From DATAWZ01 sp036266975 (GTDB taxonomy: Bacteria > Actinomycetota > Thermoleophilia > Solirubrobacterales > Solirubrobacteraceae): a stretch of DNA of 32,666 nt. The notes beneath the pieces are model-generated. The model saw nothing but the letters and a program-made list of their open reading frames with translations, searched no databases and was not told the origin of the DNA. Where the stretch lies: positions 1 to 32,666 of the forward strand of contig DATAWZ010000082.1 of assembly GCA_036266975.1 (NCBI GenBank), written 5' to 3'. Numbering within the stretch: the first letter of the stretch is position 1; every line of letters starts with the position of its first letter. Of the stretch, positions 23,965-31,862 are shown piece after piece. The position numbers and the translations under genes are program-made.

Positions 23965-24004
23965 CGGGCCTGCCCGAGAAGAGCGCGCCGCGAGCGGCGC
24001 GCTC
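23965..24004. terminator. Two tandem GC hairpins
   Basis: CGGGC-CT-GCCCG at 23965-23976 is followed by a perfect 11-base stem GAGCGCGCCGC-GA-GCGGCGCGCTC at 23981-24004. They lie between the MFS promoter and the 3' end of the small secreted-protein gene and may insulate the two. No U-tract is seen. Confidence 0.45.
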
Positions 24005-24023
24005 GTGCACGGGTATGAGGAGA

Positions 24024-24073
24024 GCGCGCGAGCGCGCGCCGACCGACGATCGCGAGCGGCCCCGTCAGGCCGC
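24024..24073 (-). terminator. GC hairpins downstream of the small secreted-protein gene
   Basis: GCGCGC-GA-GCGCGC at 24024-24037 and GCGGCC-N6-GGCCGC at 24056-24073 are two more stems. The second begins 17 bases past the stop codon of the minus-strand small gene, making it the best terminator candidate there. No U-tract follows. Confidence 0.45.
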
Positions 24074-24090
24074 CCGCGACCCTCGCGGAG

Positions 24091-24327
24091 CTACTTGATC
24101 CGGGCCTTGCAGGAGTACTTCGCGAGCGTCCTGTTCTCCGCGGTGAGGTCCGACTTCGTCGGCCTCTTGTACTTCTTGTCGAAGGCCTTCACCGACGCGT
24201 TGCACTGCTTGGTCGTCCACTTCGTCGTCTTCTTCGAGGACGTCGCGAGCGCGGGAGCCGAGAAGGCGAGCGAGACCGAGAGCGCGACCGCGGCGCCGGC
24301 AGCGGCGCATTGCTTCGTGAGGGTCAT
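24091..24327 (-). CDS. Small secreted basic protein, unknown family
   Basis: A 78-residue exported protein. ATG at 24327 has a good GGAGGA site. Residues 1-29 form a signal peptide (MTLTKQCAAAGAAVALSVSL, ending SAPALAT). The mature part of about 50 residues is rich in Lys and Thr and has two Cys (KQCNASVK and KYSCKARIK), suiting one disulfide. Strong basicity would allow binding to wall polymers or nucleic acid (inference). It stands alone with hairpins after its stop. Confidence 0.7.
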   Translation of the reverse strand: MTLTKQCAAAGAAVALSVSLAFSAPALATSSKKTTKWTTKQCNASVKAFDKKYKRPTKSDLTAENRTLAKYSCKARIK

Positions 24328-24477
24328 GGTTCCTCCGACAGTTGAACGCTGAGGCCGGCTCTGGGCGTCCGGAGCCGGCAGCACATCAAATACCCCGCGG
24401 GCGACGACGCGTCGGCTAGACGTGCACGCGCCGGGTTAGGGCTCGTTGGCCACTCGTCAGTGAGGTCAGCCTGCTGA

Positions 24478-26970
24478 CTATTCGTGCGCGCGCTTCAGGT
24501 GGTCGCCGCGCAGCCATTGGACGGTCGCGTCCAGGCCGGCCTGGTAGTCGACCCTCGGCTCCCAGGCGAGCAGCTCGCGCGCCTTGCGGTTGCTGAAGTC
24601 CTGGTTGGTGCCCAGGACGTGGACCGCCTGCCGGGAGACCAGCGGCGGCGTGCGCAGGCGCGTGGTCCGCCGCAGCAGCCGGTAGCCGTGCTCGAGGGAG
24701 AATCCGATCCCGTTGGCCACCGGGTAGGGGACGCTCCAGCGGACCTCCGAGACGCCCAACCCCTGGGCCAGACCGTCGGTGAACTGCTTCCAGGTGATCG
24801 GCAGGCCGTCGCTGACGTTGAACGCCTGCCCGGGGGCCCGCTCGTGGCGCAGCGCGAGCAGGGCCGCATCCACCAGGTTGTCGACGTAGCAGAGGCCGGC
24901 GATCGCCCGCCCGCCGTCGATGAGCACCATGTTGCCGCCGCGGATCGCGCGGGCCAGCCCGCCGACCACGTCGGTCGAACCCGGGCCGTAGACGGTCGCC
25001 GGGCGCAGGATGACCGTATCCAGCGGGTGGGCCCGCTCGACGCGGCGGACCTCGGCCTCGGCCCGGAGCTTGCTCTGCGCGTACCAGTTGCGAAAGCCGC
25101 TGGCCGCGTGGGACTCGTCGATCGCCGCGCCGCCCGGGTAGCCGTAGACGTCGGTCGTGCTGAAGTGGACGAAGCGCTGCACCGAGGCGCCCGCGGCGGC
25201 CTCGAGCAGGTTGCGCGTGCCGGCGACGTTGGTGCCCTCGATCTCCGCCGCGAGCGCCCAGTCGGAGACCAGCGCGCCGCAGTGAAGGACGTAGGTGCAG
25301 CCCTCGGCAGCGCGGCCGAGCGTCGAGGGCCGGGTGAGGTCGCCGACCGCGATCTCGACCGGCAGCTGATCGAGCATCGTCGTGTCGCTGGTGGGCCGCA
25401 CCAGGCAGCGGACCTGATAGCCCTCCTGGACGAGCCGCTGGGTCAGCCGCCCGCCGATGAAGCCGGTGGCGCCGCTGACCAGGCAGACGTCCTCACGCGA
25501 GGGATCCACGGCCGTGCCGCGGAAGCCCGTCGAGTCGGCCACCTGATCGTCGGAGCTCGCCCGGCGACGCAGGGTCGCGGTGGCGATGTCGCGTACGACC
25601 GCCCAGTTCTTGCTCGCGGCGCCGTGGAGGTCGGCGAGCACGCTGTCCAGCGCCTCGAGGAAGCTCTGCACCTCGGATTCCGAGACGGTCAGCGGCGGGA
25701 GCAGCTTGATCACGTCGTTCTTGCCGGAGGCCATCGTGATCACGCCGTGGTCGCGATGCAGCGGGATCACCACGAGCTGCGGGAAGAGCCCCTCGCTGGC
25801 CAGATGGATCAGACGCCAGTTCAACTTCGCGACGCGTGAGTTCGGCGCGCCCAGCTCGATGCCGACCATCAGGCCGCGGCCGCGGACCTCCTTGAGCATC
25901 TCGTAGCGCTCGCCGAGCTCGGTGATCCCGTCCCGCAGCCGCTGACCCATCACCTCGGCGCGCTCGACCAGGCCGTCTCGCTCCATCACGCGAAGCGTGG
26001 CCAGCCCGGCCGCCATCGACAGGCGGTTGCGGCCGTAGGTCGACTGGTGCACGTACGAGCGCTCGAGCGTCCCGACCGCCTTCTGAAAGATCTCGCGGCG
26101 CGTGACCGTCGCGGCGATCGGCATGTAGCCGCCGCTGAGCGCCTTGCCGATCAGCACGAAGTCGGGCTCGAGCCCCCAATGCTCCAGCGCGAACCAGCGC
26201 CCGGTGCGCCCGAGCCCGGTCTGGATCTCGTCCAGGGCGAACAGCGTGCCGTAGCGCCGGCACAGCTCCTGCGCGCCGCGCAGATAGTCGCCGCCCGGGA
26301 CCGTCACCTGCCGGCCCTGGATCGGCTCGACGATGAACAGCGCGACGTCGCCATGGCGCAGCTCGGCCTCCAGCCGATCCAGGTCGCCGAAGGGGACGCG
26401 CGCACAGCCGGGGAGGAACGGGCCGAAGCCCTCCTTGAAGAACTCGTCGCCCACGAGCGACAGCGGCCCCATCGAGACTCCGTGGAAACCGCGCTCGCAG
26501 GAGATCAGCCGCGGCCGGCCCGTCGCGGCGCGCGCGAACTTCATGGCCGTGTCGACGGCCTCGCCTCCCGTGCTCGCGAACCACGTCGCGTCGAGACCCC
26601 GCGGAAGCCGGCGCGAGAGCGCCTCGGCGAGCATGCCGGCCAGCACCGAGTAGTGCAGCTGCACGCCGTCGGCGAGGTCGGCCGCGAGCGTGGCACCCAG
26701 GACCTCGCGCACGTCGGGGTGGTTGTGGCCCAGGCTGGCGAAGCCCTCGCCGGTGTGGAAGTCCAGGTAGGCGCGGCCGGCCGCGTCGTAGAGGTAGGAC
26801 CCGCGCGCGGAGGTGTACTCGGTGTCGAAGCCCAGGATGCGTAGGACGTCGACCAGCGAGGGGTCGAGATAGCGCGCGGCGAGCGCGAGGGTCTGGTCAG
26901 CGCGGGCGACCGCGTCGCTGACGACGCCGAGCGAGTCGACGCTGGGGGTGGAAGCCGAGTCGGGGTCCAT
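24478..26970 (-). CDS. Fusion of class III aminotransferase and extended SDR (3-beta-HSD/epimerase type)
   Basis: One 830-residue frame with two enzymes. Residues 35-450 are a PLP-dependent class III aminotransferase: FASTGGEAVDTAMKFARAAT, CERGFHGVSMGPLS, Asp247 in LDEIQTGLGRTG and the PLP lysine Lys276 in LIGKALSGGYMP. Residues about 493-825 are an NAD(P)-dependent extended SDR: VSGATGFIGGRL (498-509), FSTTDVYGYPGG, catalytic Tyr630 and Lys634 in NWYAQSKLRAE, and VILRPATVYGPG. A linker of about 40 residues joins them. It could convert an aldehyde or ketone to an amine and oxidise or reduce a nearby hydroxyl in the same molecule (inference). No pathway partners adjoin. ATG 26970 has no Shine-Dalgarno; a -10-like CATAAT (complement of 26989-26994) lies close. 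Confidence 0.9.
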   Translation of the reverse strand: MDPDSASTPSVDSLGVVSDAVARADQTLALAARYLDPSLVDVLRILGFDTEYTSARGSYLYDAAGRAYLDFHTGEGFASLGHNHPDVREVLGATLAADLADGVQLHYSVLAGMLAEALSRRLPRGLDATWFASTGGEAVDTAMKFARAATGRPRLISCERGFHGVSMGPLSLVGDEFFKEGFGPFLPGCARVPFGDLDRLEAELRHGDVALFIVEPIQGRQVTVPGGDYLRGAQELCRRYGTLFALDEIQTGLGRTGRWFALEHWGLEPDFVLIGKALSGGYMPIAATVTRREIFQKAVGTLERSYVHQSTYGRNRLSMAAGLATLRVMERDGLVERAEVMGQRLRDGITELGERYEMLKEVRGRGLMVGIELGAPNSRVAKLNWRLIHLASEGLFPQLVVIPLHRDHGVITMASGKNDVIKLLPPLTVSESEVQSFLEALDSVLADLHGAASKNWAVVRDIATATLRRRASSDDQVADSTGFRGTAVDPSREDVCLVSGATGFIGGRLTQRLVQEGYQVRCLVRPTSDTTMLDQLPVEIAVGDLTRPSTLGRAAEGCTYVLHCGALVSDWALAAEIEGTNVAGTRNLLEAAAGASVQRFVHFSTTDVYGYPGGAAIDESHAASGFRNWYAQSKLRAEAEVRRVERAHPLDTVILRPATVYGPGSTDVVGGLARAIRGGNMVLIDGGRAIAGLCYVDNLVDAALLALRHERAPGQAFNVSDGLPITWKQFTDGLAQGLGVSEVRWSVPYPVANGIGFSLEHGYRLLRRTTRLRTPPLVSRQAVHVLGTNQDFSNRKARELLAWEPRVDYQAGLDATVQWLRGDHLKRAHE

Positions 26971-27088
26971 GTGCAGAGGCGGCCGGACATTATGCAGGCC
27001 CTCGCCCTCACCCGCGGTCAGGCGGGCCGGTCGGCGGACAGAGCCGGCGACTAGGCTGCCGGGTCGAGACCGACCGAGAGGGAGCCCG

Positions 27089-28105
27089 ATGAAGATCGAT
27101 GCCGGTGGCTACACGCAGACGCTGCAGGAGGCGGGCGCCGCCGCTCGCCGCGCCGAGGCGGCGGGCTTCGACGGTTGGTGGGCGGTGGAGACGCAGGTCG
27201 ACGGGTTCCTGGCCGCGACGATCGGGGCCGAGCGCACCGATCGCGTCGACGTCGGCACCGGGATCGTGGTCGCCTTCGCGCGCAATCCGATGAGCGTCGC
27301 GCTCGCCGGCAACGACGTGCAGCAGCTCTCCGACGGGCGCTTCGTGATGGGCCTGGGCTCGCAGGTCAAGGGACACATCACCAAGCGCTTCTCGATGCCC
27401 TGGTCGCATCCGGCCCCGCGCATGCGCGAATTCGTCCTCGCGGTACGGGCCATCTGGCGCGCCTGGGAGACCGGCGAGAAGCTCGACTTCCACGGCGACT
27501 TCTACTCGCACACGCTGATGACGCCGTTCTTCGACCCGGGGCCCAATCCCCATGGCAACCCGCCGATCTTCGTCTCGGCGGTCGGCCCGCTCATGACACA
27601 GGCCGCCGGCGAGGTCGCCGACGGGCTCATCTCGCACGGGTTCACGACCGAGCGCTACCTGCGCGAGGTGACCGTTCCGGCGCTCGAGCGCGGCCTGGCC
27701 AAGCGCACCGACGGCGTGAAGACGGTCGACATCTCGCTCCCGCTGTTCGCCGTGGCCCGTGAGGCCGACGAGGACATCAGCGAGGCCATGCGCTTCGTGC
27801 GACAGCAGATCGGCTTCTACGGGTCGACCCCCACCTACCGCCCGGTACTCGACCTGCACGGCTGGGGCGCGCTGGGCGACGAGCTGGGGGCGATGACCCG
27901 GCGCGGCGAATGGGACAAGCTCGCCGACGCGATCGACGACGAGGTGCTCCACACCATCGCGATCGTCGGTACGCCCGAGGAGGCGCTCGCCGAGGCCCAC
28001 CGGCGCTACGGCGACATCATCGCCCGGCTGAACTTCCCGCTCCCGCCCGAGGGTGGCGAGGAGCGCTGGCGCGAGCTGCTCTCGCGCAGCCGGGCCACCG
28101 CGTAG
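27089..28105 (+). CDS. LLM class F420-dependent oxidoreductase
   Basis: A 338-residue luciferase-like monooxygenase-fold flavoenzyme of the F420-dependent type. The TIM-barrel sequence shows AEAAGFDGWWAVETQVDGFL near the N-terminus, VGTGIVVAFARNPMSVALA, LSDGRFVMGLGSQVKGHI, and the C-terminal AIVGTPEEALAEAHRRYGDI typical of the family. It should reduce or oxidise a small substrate with F420, which supports an actinobacterial host. The ATG at 27089 is preceded by GAGGGAG at suitable spacing. It is divergent from the aminotransferase-SDR fusion and convergent with the AI-2E-type gene, only three bases apart. Confidence 0.92.
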   Translation: MKIDAGGYTQTLQEAGAAARRAEAAGFDGWWAVETQVDGFLAATIGAERTDRVDVGTGIVVAFARNPMSVALAGNDVQQLSDGRFVMGLGSQVKGHITKRFSMPWSHPAPRMREFVLAVRAIWRAWETGEKLDFHGDFYSHTLMTPFFDPGPNPHGNPPIFVSAVGPLMTQAAGEVADGLISHGFTTERYLREVTVPALERGLAKRTDGVKTVDISLPLFAVAREADEDISEAMRFVRQQIGFYGSTPTYRPVLDLHGWGALGDELGAMTRRGEWDKLADAIDDEVLHTIAIVGTPEEALAEAHRRYGDIIARLNFPLPPEGGEERWRELLSRSRATA

Positions 28106-28108
28106 GGC

Positions 28109-29197
28109 TCAGGCGCTATCGAGCGCCGGCGCGGCGAGCGCGTCCATGAGAACCGCGATCGTGGCGGCGACGGGGATCGCGACCACGGCGCCGATGATCC
28201 CCAGCAGCGCGGCGCCGAAGACCGTCGCGAGCACGGTGACCAGGCCGGGGACGGCGACGGTGCGGGCCATCACGCGCGGGATCAACAGATAGTCCTCGAC
28301 GAAGCGGTAGACCACGTAGAACGCCGCGGTGGCGATCGCGACCGGCAGCGAGACGGTGAGGGCGACCAGCGCGACGATCACCCCGCCGATCGTGGAGCCG
28401 ACGATCGGGATCAGGTCCAGGAGCGCGACCAGCAGGCCCAGCAGGAGCGCGTAGGGGATGCCGAAGGCCAGCCCCCAGACCCAGGTGCCCGCGCCGGCCA
28501 CGAGCGAGGTGAACAGATCGCCGAGCACGTAGCCCCCGACCCGCCGGAAGATCTCCTCGGTGATGAGCACCATGCGGGCGCGCCGGCTGCGAGGGGCCAG
28601 TCGATAGAGGCCGCGCTTGACCCGCGGCAGATCGGCGAGCAGGTAGATGGTCAGGATCACGACCAGCAGGACCGACGCGAGCAGGTCCAGGGCGACCTTG
28701 CCGGCCCCGAGCACGGTGCCGATCGATGAGCCGTTCCCGCGGAGGATCTTCTGCAGCCGGTTGACGATGTGGTACTTGGCGTTCAGCCGGCCGAGGGTCG
28801 TGTGCTTCCTCTTCAGCCCGCTGAGGTAGTGAGGGATGTGGTTGGCCAGATGGGTCGCCTGGGTGATCACCACCGGGATCGCGAGGCCGAGGAACAGCCC
28901 GAACGTGCCGAGTACGCCGAGCAGCACCAGCACGACGGCCAGGCGCCGGGGGATGCCGCGCCGATGGAGCCAGACGACGGCCGGGTCCAAGCCGACGGCG
29001 AGCACGAGCGCGAGGGCGAGCAGGACCAGCACCTGCCCGACCGCGACCACCGCGTAGGTGAGGGCGGCCGCGACCGCGACGCCGAGCGCCCCGAGCAGGC
29101 CGACCAGGAAGGGTGCGTGCCGATCGAACGGGCGCCCGGCGCGACCGAGGCGATGCTCGCCGGTCGCGTGCGCCTCGCGCTCGGCCTCGGCGCGCAT
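28109..29197 (-). CDS. AI-2E family transporter
   Basis: A membrane protein of about 362 residues with around eight hydrophobic segments and the AI-2E (PerM/YdiK/TqsA) family layout. An N-terminal pair of helices (VAVGQVLVLLALALVLAVGL, DPAVVWLHRRGIPRRLAV) precedes a long hydrophilic loop, then GYVLGDLFTSLVAGAGTW, LLDLIPIVGSTIGGVIVALV and VEDYLLIPRVMARTVAVPGL. Members export small molecules or exchange sodium and protons; quorum-signal transport is shown for only a few. I chose ATG 29197, with AGGAG slightly far upstream. TTG 29236 or GTG 29293 are possible alternatives, the last overlapping the GNAT stop. Probably co-transcribed with the GNAT gene. Confidence 0.88.
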   Translation of the reverse strand: MRAEAEREAHATGEHRLGRAGRPFDRHAPFLVGLLGALGVAVAAALTYAVVAVGQVLVLLALALVLAVGLDPAVVWLHRRGIPRRLAVVLVLLGVLGTFGLFLGLAIPVVITQATHLANHIPHYLSGLKRKHTTLGRLNAKYHIVNRLQKILRGNGSSIGTVLGAGKVALDLLASVLLVVILTIYLLADLPRVKRGLYRLAPRSRRARMVLITEEIFRRVGGYVLGDLFTSLVAGAGTWVWGLAFGIPYALLLGLLVALLDLIPIVGSTIGGVIVALVALTVSLPVAIATAAFYVVYRFVEDYLLIPRVMARTVAVPGLVTVLATVFGAALLGIIGAVVAIPVAATIAVLMDALAAPALDSA

Positions 29198-29276
29198 CTC
29201 GTCGAGGGTCTCCTGGGTCGCCTTCGACGAAGCCAATGTGTGTCGGGTGCTACCCCGCTTGTTTGCAGGGAAACAA

Positions 29277-29990
29277 TTACGCGCTCGCGCCACCGCGAAC
29301 GGCTCGTCGCTCGGGCTCGGGAGTGAGCACGTCGATCCTCGCCTGCCGGCGGACCTGAAAGCCGAGCGCCTCGTAGAGGCGGATCGCGCCGGTGTTGCTC
29401 GTGAGCACGTGCAGGAAGGGCTGCTCGCCGCGGCTTCGTATCCCGACGACGAGCCTCGCGATCAGGGTCCAGGCCAGGCCGCTGCCGCGGTACGCCGCCG
29501 AGGTGCACACCGCGCTGATCTCGGTCCAGCCGTCCAGGTGAAGCCGCTCGCCGGCCATCGCCACCAGGCGGCCCTCGCGGCGGATCCCCACGTATCGGCC
29601 GAGCTCGATCGTCCGCTTCAGGAAGGGTCCGGGGTCGGTCTCGCCGACGAGCGCGAGCATCTCCGGAACGTCCGCGCGGCCGAGCGCGACCGCCTCGGGC
29701 GCCGGCGCGCCGGCCACGCGCTCGCCGGTCATCTGGACCACGTCGAAGGCGCGGACGAGGAGCCACGGCGCCGGCGCCACGCCGTCTCCCTGGACGATCG
29801 CCGCGAAGGTCCCGACGGGCACCAGCTCGATCGCGTCCTGCCAGTCGCGGGCGGTCGGCGCCGGCGGCAGCGCGAAGAACGGCGCGACGTCGTCCGGGTA
29901 GCGGCGCACCCGGCCATGAATCTGGGCGAGCTCGCGGTGCGCCTCGGACAGCGCCCAGTAGACCGGGTTATCGAGGCGCTCGGCGCTCAA
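29277..29990 (-). CDS. GNAT family N-acetyltransferase (FR47-like)
   Basis: A 237-residue acetyltransferase with an N-terminal variable half and a C-terminal GNAT core. VGIRREGRLVAMAGERLHLD and ISAVCTSAAYRGSGLAWTLI contain the acetyl-CoA pyrophosphate loop, and HVLTSNTGAIRLYEALGFQV is the closing motif. It would acetylate an amine of unknown identity. The TTG at 29990 (SAERLDNPVYWALSE) is chosen because GAGG lies seven bases upstream and the open frame before it is unlike a GNAT protein. The first gene of a likely pair with the AI-2E protein. Confidence 0.85.
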   Translation of the reverse strand: MSAERLDNPVYWALSEAHRELAQIHGRVRRYPDDVAPFFALPPAPTARDWQDAIELVPVGTFAAIVQGDGVAPAPWLLVRAFDVVQMTGERVAGAPAPEAVALGRADVPEMLALVGETDPGPFLKRTIELGRYVGIRREGRLVAMAGERLHLDGWTEISAVCTSAAYRGSGLAWTLIARLVVGIRSRGEQPFLHVLTSNTGAIRLYEALGFQVRRQARIDVLTPEPERRAVRGGASA

Positions 29991-30049
29991 CCCCGCACCT
30001 CGGCGGCGATGGAGTCGCGTGCGTTGCGAAAGCTCGTGCCGTGGCGGAT

Positions 30050-30354
30050 TCACGCGCCGCCGCCGGCACCGTGGCCGCAGCTCCAGCAGTCGAGGGTCCA
30101 GGTCTGCTCGCAGGAGGGGCCGTTCGCGGGGCCGGGCAGGTTCCCCCTGCCCGAGAGGAACGCCCTGAGCACGCGGTCGGCGGTGCGGCAGCCGACCGTC
30201 CCCCGGACGATGGTCACGCTCAGCCGCGAGCCGTCCACGCGAAACCCGGGCACGAGCGGGCGCGGGCGCTCGCCGCCGGGACCGCCAGCGCGAGTGCGCA
30301 CGCGGCGAGCGGGCAGGCCCCGGCGAGCAGCGGCGTGGCCGTGAGCTGGCGCAT
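30050..30354 (-). pseudogene. Small secreted Cys-containing protein, one-base frameshift
   Basis: ATG at 30354 starts a signal peptide (MRQLTATPLLAGACPLAACA, ALALAVPAASA). The frame then needs one extra base after ARARSCPGF, near 30240, to continue RVDGSRLSVTIVRGTVGCRT, GPSCEQTWTLDCWSCGHGAG and the stop at 30050. The total of 305 bases is one short of 102 codons, consistent with a single deletion. Mature Cys residues suggest disulfides. A TATAAA (complement of 30361-30366) ends seven bases before the ATG, fitting a leaderless mRNA. Family unknown. Confidence 0.6.
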
Positions 30355-30360
30355 TGCGCG

Positions 30361-30366
30361 TTTATA
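30361..30366 (-). promoter_or_regulatory. -10 element of a probable leaderless transcript
   Basis: TATAAA on the minus strand ends seven bases before the ATG at 30354, so transcription would start at or beside the A of the start codon. No Shine-Dalgarno is present. A matching -35 was not convincing. Confidence 0.4.
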
Positions 30367-30502
30367 CAGGGGTCAGGACGGCCGCCGCCCGGGGGTGAGG
30401 ACCGCCGCCGTGTACCGCATCGTGAAGCGGCCCCCGGCGCGTCGATCACCGCGCCGAGGCCGTGCAGCAACTGCCCGAGCGTGCTGGCGGGGACCGAGGG
30501 AA

Positions 30503-30520
30503 TTCCACGTTAATGTGGAA
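30503..30520. promoter_or_regulatory. 18-base palindrome upstream of 3-hydroxyacyl-CoA dehydrogenase
   Basis: TTCCACGTTAATGTGGAA: arms TTCCAC/GTGGAA plus a TTAA centre with one mismatched pair. It lies 21 bases before the GTG start and would overlap the -35 region for a -10 at 30527-30532 (TAGGCT). A repressor site for acyl-CoA metabolism is likely by position; the regulator is not in the window. Confidence 0.6.
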
Positions 30521-30541
30521 CAGGTGTAGGCTGAGACTGAC

Positions 30542-31381
30542 GTGAGCGACGCGGGAGTTATCGGTGCAGGGACGATGGGCGTGGGCATCGCGTACGTGCT
30601 CGCCGTCGCCGGCCTGGACGTCGTCGTGGTCGAGCCCGACGCCGGGCGGCGCGAGGCGCTGAGCGCGGTCGTCGCGGCGCAGGCGGCCAAGGCGGTGCAG
30701 CGCGGCCGGCTCTCCGACGGCGAGGGGATCGAGGTCCCGCGACGGGTCACGAGCATCCCCGAGCTGCACACGCTCCCCGAGCGGCTGGACGTGCTGATCG
30801 AGTCGGTGCCCGAGCGCCTGGAGCTCAAGCACCGGGTGCTCGCCGCGGCCGAGGCGCGAAGCCCGGCGCTGCTGGCGACCAACACGAGCTCCCTGTCGAT
30901 CGACGCGCTCGCGTCGGTGCTCCAGCGACCGCAGGACTTCCTGGGCATGCACTTCTTCAATCCGGTGTGGTCGCTGCAGCTCGTCGAGATCATCCGCGGC
31001 CAGGCCACCTCCCCGGAGGCGCTCGAGCGCGCTCAGGCGCTGACCGCCCGGCTCGGCAAGGAGTCGATCGTCGCCGCCGACGTCCCCGGCTTCGCGACCA
31101 GCCGGCTGGACTTCGCCGCCGCCCTGGAGGCGATGCGAATGCTCGAGGACGGGGTCGCCTCGGCCGAGGACATCGACAAGGCGGCGGTCATCGCCTACCG
31201 CCACCCGGTCGGGCCACTGCGCCTATCGGACATCGTCGGACTCGACGTCCGATTGGACATCTCCCAACAGCTCGAGCGTGTCTACGGCGAGCGCTTCGCC
31301 CCACCCAAGATCCTGCACGACAAGGTGGCCTCCGGGGAGCTCGGACAGAAGTCAGGCCGGGGCTTTTACCCCTGGACGTGA
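30542..31381 (+). CDS. 3-hydroxyacyl-CoA dehydrogenase
   Basis: A 279-residue NAD-dependent dehydrogenase oxidising 3-hydroxyacyl-CoA to 3-ketoacyl-CoA. The Rossmann motif is GVIGAGTMGVGIAYVL (5-20) and ESVPERLELKHRVL is present. Catalytic His137 lies in GMHFFNPV, with partner Glu149 in LVEIIRG exactly 12 residues later as in the human enzyme. The C-terminal domain shows YRHPVGPLRLSDIVGLD. The usual substrate-contact Asn in the VPGFxxNR motif is Ser187 (VPGFATSR). GTG at 30542 has only a weak ribosome site and a -10-like TAGGCT nine bases upstream, so a near-leaderless mRNA is possible. The palindrome before it suggests its own regulation. Confidence 0.92.
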   Translation: MSDAGVIGAGTMGVGIAYVLAVAGLDVVVVEPDAGRREALSAVVAAQAAKAVQRGRLSDGEGIEVPRRVTSIPELHTLPERLDVLIESVPERLELKHRVLAAAEARSPALLATNTSSLSIDALASVLQRPQDFLGMHFFNPVWSLQLVEIIRGQATSPEALERAQALTARLGKESIVAADVPGFATSRLDFAAALEAMRMLEDGVASAEDIDKAAVIAYRHPVGPLRLSDIVGLDVRLDISQQLERVYGERFAPPKILHDKVASGELGQKSGRGFYPWT

Positions 31382-31403
31382 CGATCCTCGTCGCCGATCC
31401 GCC

Positions 31404-31811
31404 TCAGCTGCAGAGGACCTCGTTGGTGTGCATCGTGTCCAGGTACTCCTTGACCTGAACGATCTTCCCGTCGCGCAGCACGAACAGGAAGTGGTAGTGG
31501 TTGTTGTAGACCTTGCCCGCGTTCGTCTCGGTGTAGGACTCCGTCTCGACGGCGACGCGGTCGCCCTCGGCCGTGAACGCGTGCGGAGTGAGCGAGATCG
31601 GCTGCTTGCAGGTGTCCACCACGCCGCCGAGCAGCTGCTCGAACTCCTGCTTGGTGTAGGTGCCCGACAGCGGGATCGTGCCGGCGACCCACCAGGTCGC
31701 GTCCCGCGCCATGAACCCCATCGTGCGCGGGATGTCGCCTGAGCCGAAGGCCTCCATGAAGTCGCGGACGATCTGCTTGTTCGTCTCGACGCTCGTGTCG
31801 GTGATCGCCAT
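31404..31811 (-). CDS. SnoaL-like / NTF2-fold protein
   Basis: A 135-residue cone-shaped NTF2-fold protein. The N-terminal helix NKQIVRDFMEAFGSGDIPRT leads to the segment MARDATWWVAGTIPLSGTYT, and the C-terminal strands include VAVETESYTETNAGKVYNNH and YHFLFVLRDGKIVQVKEYLD. Such proteins act as small isomerases, hydrolases or polyketide cyclases, and no specific activity can be assigned. ATG 31811 has a strong AGGAGG upstream. Divergent from the P450 pseudogene, with which it may once have shared control, and convergent with the dehydrogenase. Confidence 0.88.
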   Translation of the reverse strand: MAITDTSVETNKQIVRDFMEAFGSGDIPRTMGFMARDATWWVAGTIPLSGTYTKQEFEQLLGGVVDTCKQPISLTPHAFTAEGDRVAVETESYTETNAGKVYNNHYHFLFVLRDGKIVQVKEYLDTMHTNEVLCS

Positions 31812-31862
31812 CGGTCCTCTCCTCCTGGTCGCTGTGATCGCGGTGCCGCGGAGTCTACATCT

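Noticed and set aside
24478..26970. Prodigiosin PigE-like enzyme
   Set aside because: PigE combines a reductase with an aminotransferase, but the order differs and the SDR here is of 3-beta-HSD/epimerase type; no pyrrole-pathway genes nearby.
30367..30502. Possible short minus-strand coding remnant (GQLLHGLGAVIDAPGA, RFTMRYTAAVLTP)
   Set aside because: The frames are short and disjoint with no start or recognisable domain; too weak to list as a gene fragment.
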